A stretch of 33,892 bases of DNA, taken from positions 1-33,892 of the forward strand of contig JAUHYE010000027.1 of assembly GCA_030426395.1 (NCBI GenBank), written 5' to 3'. The notes under the pieces are model-generated. The model saw nothing but the letters and a program-made list of their open reading frames with translations, was not told the DNA's origin and made no database searches. Shown here one piece after another: positions 33,206-33,892 of this stretch. The position numbers and the translations under genes are program-made. The first letter of the stretch is position 1. The number at the start of each line of letters is the position of its first letter. The stretch is from Phycisphaerae bacterium. Its GTDB lineage: Bacteria; Planctomycetota; Phycisphaerae; Phycisphaerales; UBA1924.

Positions 33206-33892
33206 ATGTTCAAGCCCACCCTTTCCGCCGCCGTTCTGGCGTTTGCGTGCCTGCCGACGCTCGCACAGGATTGCCCCATCGCCGAAGCGCTCGCGGATAG
33301 CGATGCCGAGGTTCGGCTGTACGACACGCACGTGACGACGCTGTCGAGCCCGGCGATGGACGGGCGTCTGCCCGGCAGCCCGGGCATGGAAATGGCCAAA
33401 GACTATGTGCAGCGGTCGTTCGAGCTGGCCGGGCTCGAGCCGGCGTTTGGGGCGGGAGAGGGCGCATCATGGCGGCAGCCGTTCGAGATGGAAGGCACGG
33501 CGGCGGAGAACGTCGCCGGTGTGCTTCGCGGCAGTGGCGACCTGGCGAGCCAGTACATCGTCGTGGGCGCGCACCTTGATCACCTGGGTCATGGTCAGAC
33601 CGGGTCGCGTGGCGAGACGGGCGCGTTGCATCCGGGTGCCGATGACAATGCTTCGGGTGTCGCCGGCATGCTGCTGATGGCGCAGTCTCTCGCGAGCGAC
33701 TACGCGAAGCTCGGCGGCGATCGTCGGAGCGTGCTGTTCATCGTGTTCAGCGGTGAGGAGAGCGGCCTGAACGGTTCAACGTACTACGTCAACCACCCCA
33801 TCGCCCCCATCACCACGCACACGATCATGATCAACTTCGACATGATCGGCCGGATTCAGGATGGCCGACTGAGCGTGTCGGGCGTGGGTTCG
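33206..33892 (+). CDS. Secreted M28 family zinc aminopeptidase (3' partial)
   Basis: The first 229 residues are present; the gene runs off the right edge. A signal peptide (PTLSAAVLAFACLPTLAQ) precedes an M28 domain. Metal and catalytic residues visible are His123 in GAHLDHLG, bridging Asp146 in PGADDNASG, general base Glu184 with ligand Glu185 in FSGEESGLNGS, and Asp212 in NFDMIGR. The fifth ligand (His) would lie beyond the window. The enzyme should cleave N-terminal residues from peptides outside the cytoplasm. The ATG has AAGGAG 11 nt upstream, partly inside a palindrome. It is separated from the methyltransferase gene by 121 bp, so it probably has its own promoter. Confidence 0.92.
   Translation, partial: MFKPTLSAAVLAFACLPTLAQDCPIAEALADSDAEVRLYDTHVTTLSSPAMDGRLPGSPGMEMAKDYVQRSFELAGLEPAFGAGEGASWRQPFEMEGTAAENVAGVLRGSGDLASQYIVVGAHLDHLGHGQTGSRGETGALHPGADDNASGVAGMLLMAQSLASDYAKLGGDRRSVLFIVFSGEESGLNGSTYYVNHPIAPITTHTIMINFDMIGRIQDGRLSVSGVGS

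Overview
The window is a GC-rich (roughly two-thirds G+C by eye), tightly packed bacterial chromosome segment with about 27 protein-coding genes and no rRNA, tRNA, CRISPR array, insertion sequence or phage module that I can see. The best taxonomic clue is a C-terminal module found on three secreted proteins (ends at 11259, 23230 and 26109): two Asp-rich loops of the type DxDGDGxxTIFDFLxFQNxFD, then a terminal Gly-Cys. I associate this dockerin-like anchor with Phycisphaerae-type Planctomycetes. The BatA/ABC cluster, the ECF sigma factor beside large secreted proteins, and the FnIII, HAF and FG-GAP proteins fit that assignment. It rests on motif recognition only.

Layout. 1-5286: four translationally coupled plus-strand genes (tail of a BatA/VWA-like membrane protein, a large secreted/membrane protein, an ABC ATPase, an internally duplicated ABC-2 permease). 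5293-5955 (minus): a nitroreductase that keeps the substrate triad of iodotyrosine deiodinase. 6082-8736: lemA plus an M48 membrane metallopeptidase. 8791-9474 (minus): an FnIII-like protein. A 468-bp gap with clustered inverted repeats follows, then a seven-repeat FG-GAP propeller protein with the dockerin-like tail (9943-11259). 11272-12237 (minus): a lipoprotein. 12295-13077: a methyltransferase. 18132-13093 (minus): a four-gene operon-like run (secreted protein, ECF sigma factor, small single-pass membrane protein, 989-residue secreted protein). 18236-19723: a phosphohexomutase. 19867-20097: an array of eleven 21-bp hairpin-forming repeats. 20109-21815: a divergent aminotransferase/peroxiredoxin pair. 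21935-26109: a HAF-repeat protein (7 repeats) and a 14-repeat propeller protein, both with the dockerin-like tail. 26106-26552 (minus): an RNHCP protein. 26792-27796: surE. 27850-29861: a CstB-like persulfide dioxygenase-rhodanese and a YgaP-like membrane rhodanese. 29958-33084: a NatA/NatB-like ABC exporter and a methyltransferase. 33206 to the right edge: the start of an M28 peptidase.

How the genes fit together. Much of the window concerns the cell envelope: two ABC-2 exporters, LemA/M48, secreted propellers sharing one anchor, and an ECF sigma operon that itself encodes secreted products. A second theme is thiol/peroxide chemistry (peroxiredoxin, persulfide dioxygenase, two rhodanese proteins). 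Starts fall into two classes: genes with a Shine-Dalgarno sequence and a distant TANNNT box, and genes with no Shine-Dalgarno whose TANNNT-like box ends 5-7 nt before the start codon, which suggests leaderless mRNAs. The plus strand looks C-rich on the left and G-rich on the right whatever the gene strand, a possible replichore signal that needs computing.

I did not find a clear-cut new defence or mobile system. The strongest novelty candidates are the shared-anchor propeller trio with 7, 7 and 14 repeats, the hairpin repeat array, the leaderless promoter class and the sigma-factor operon.
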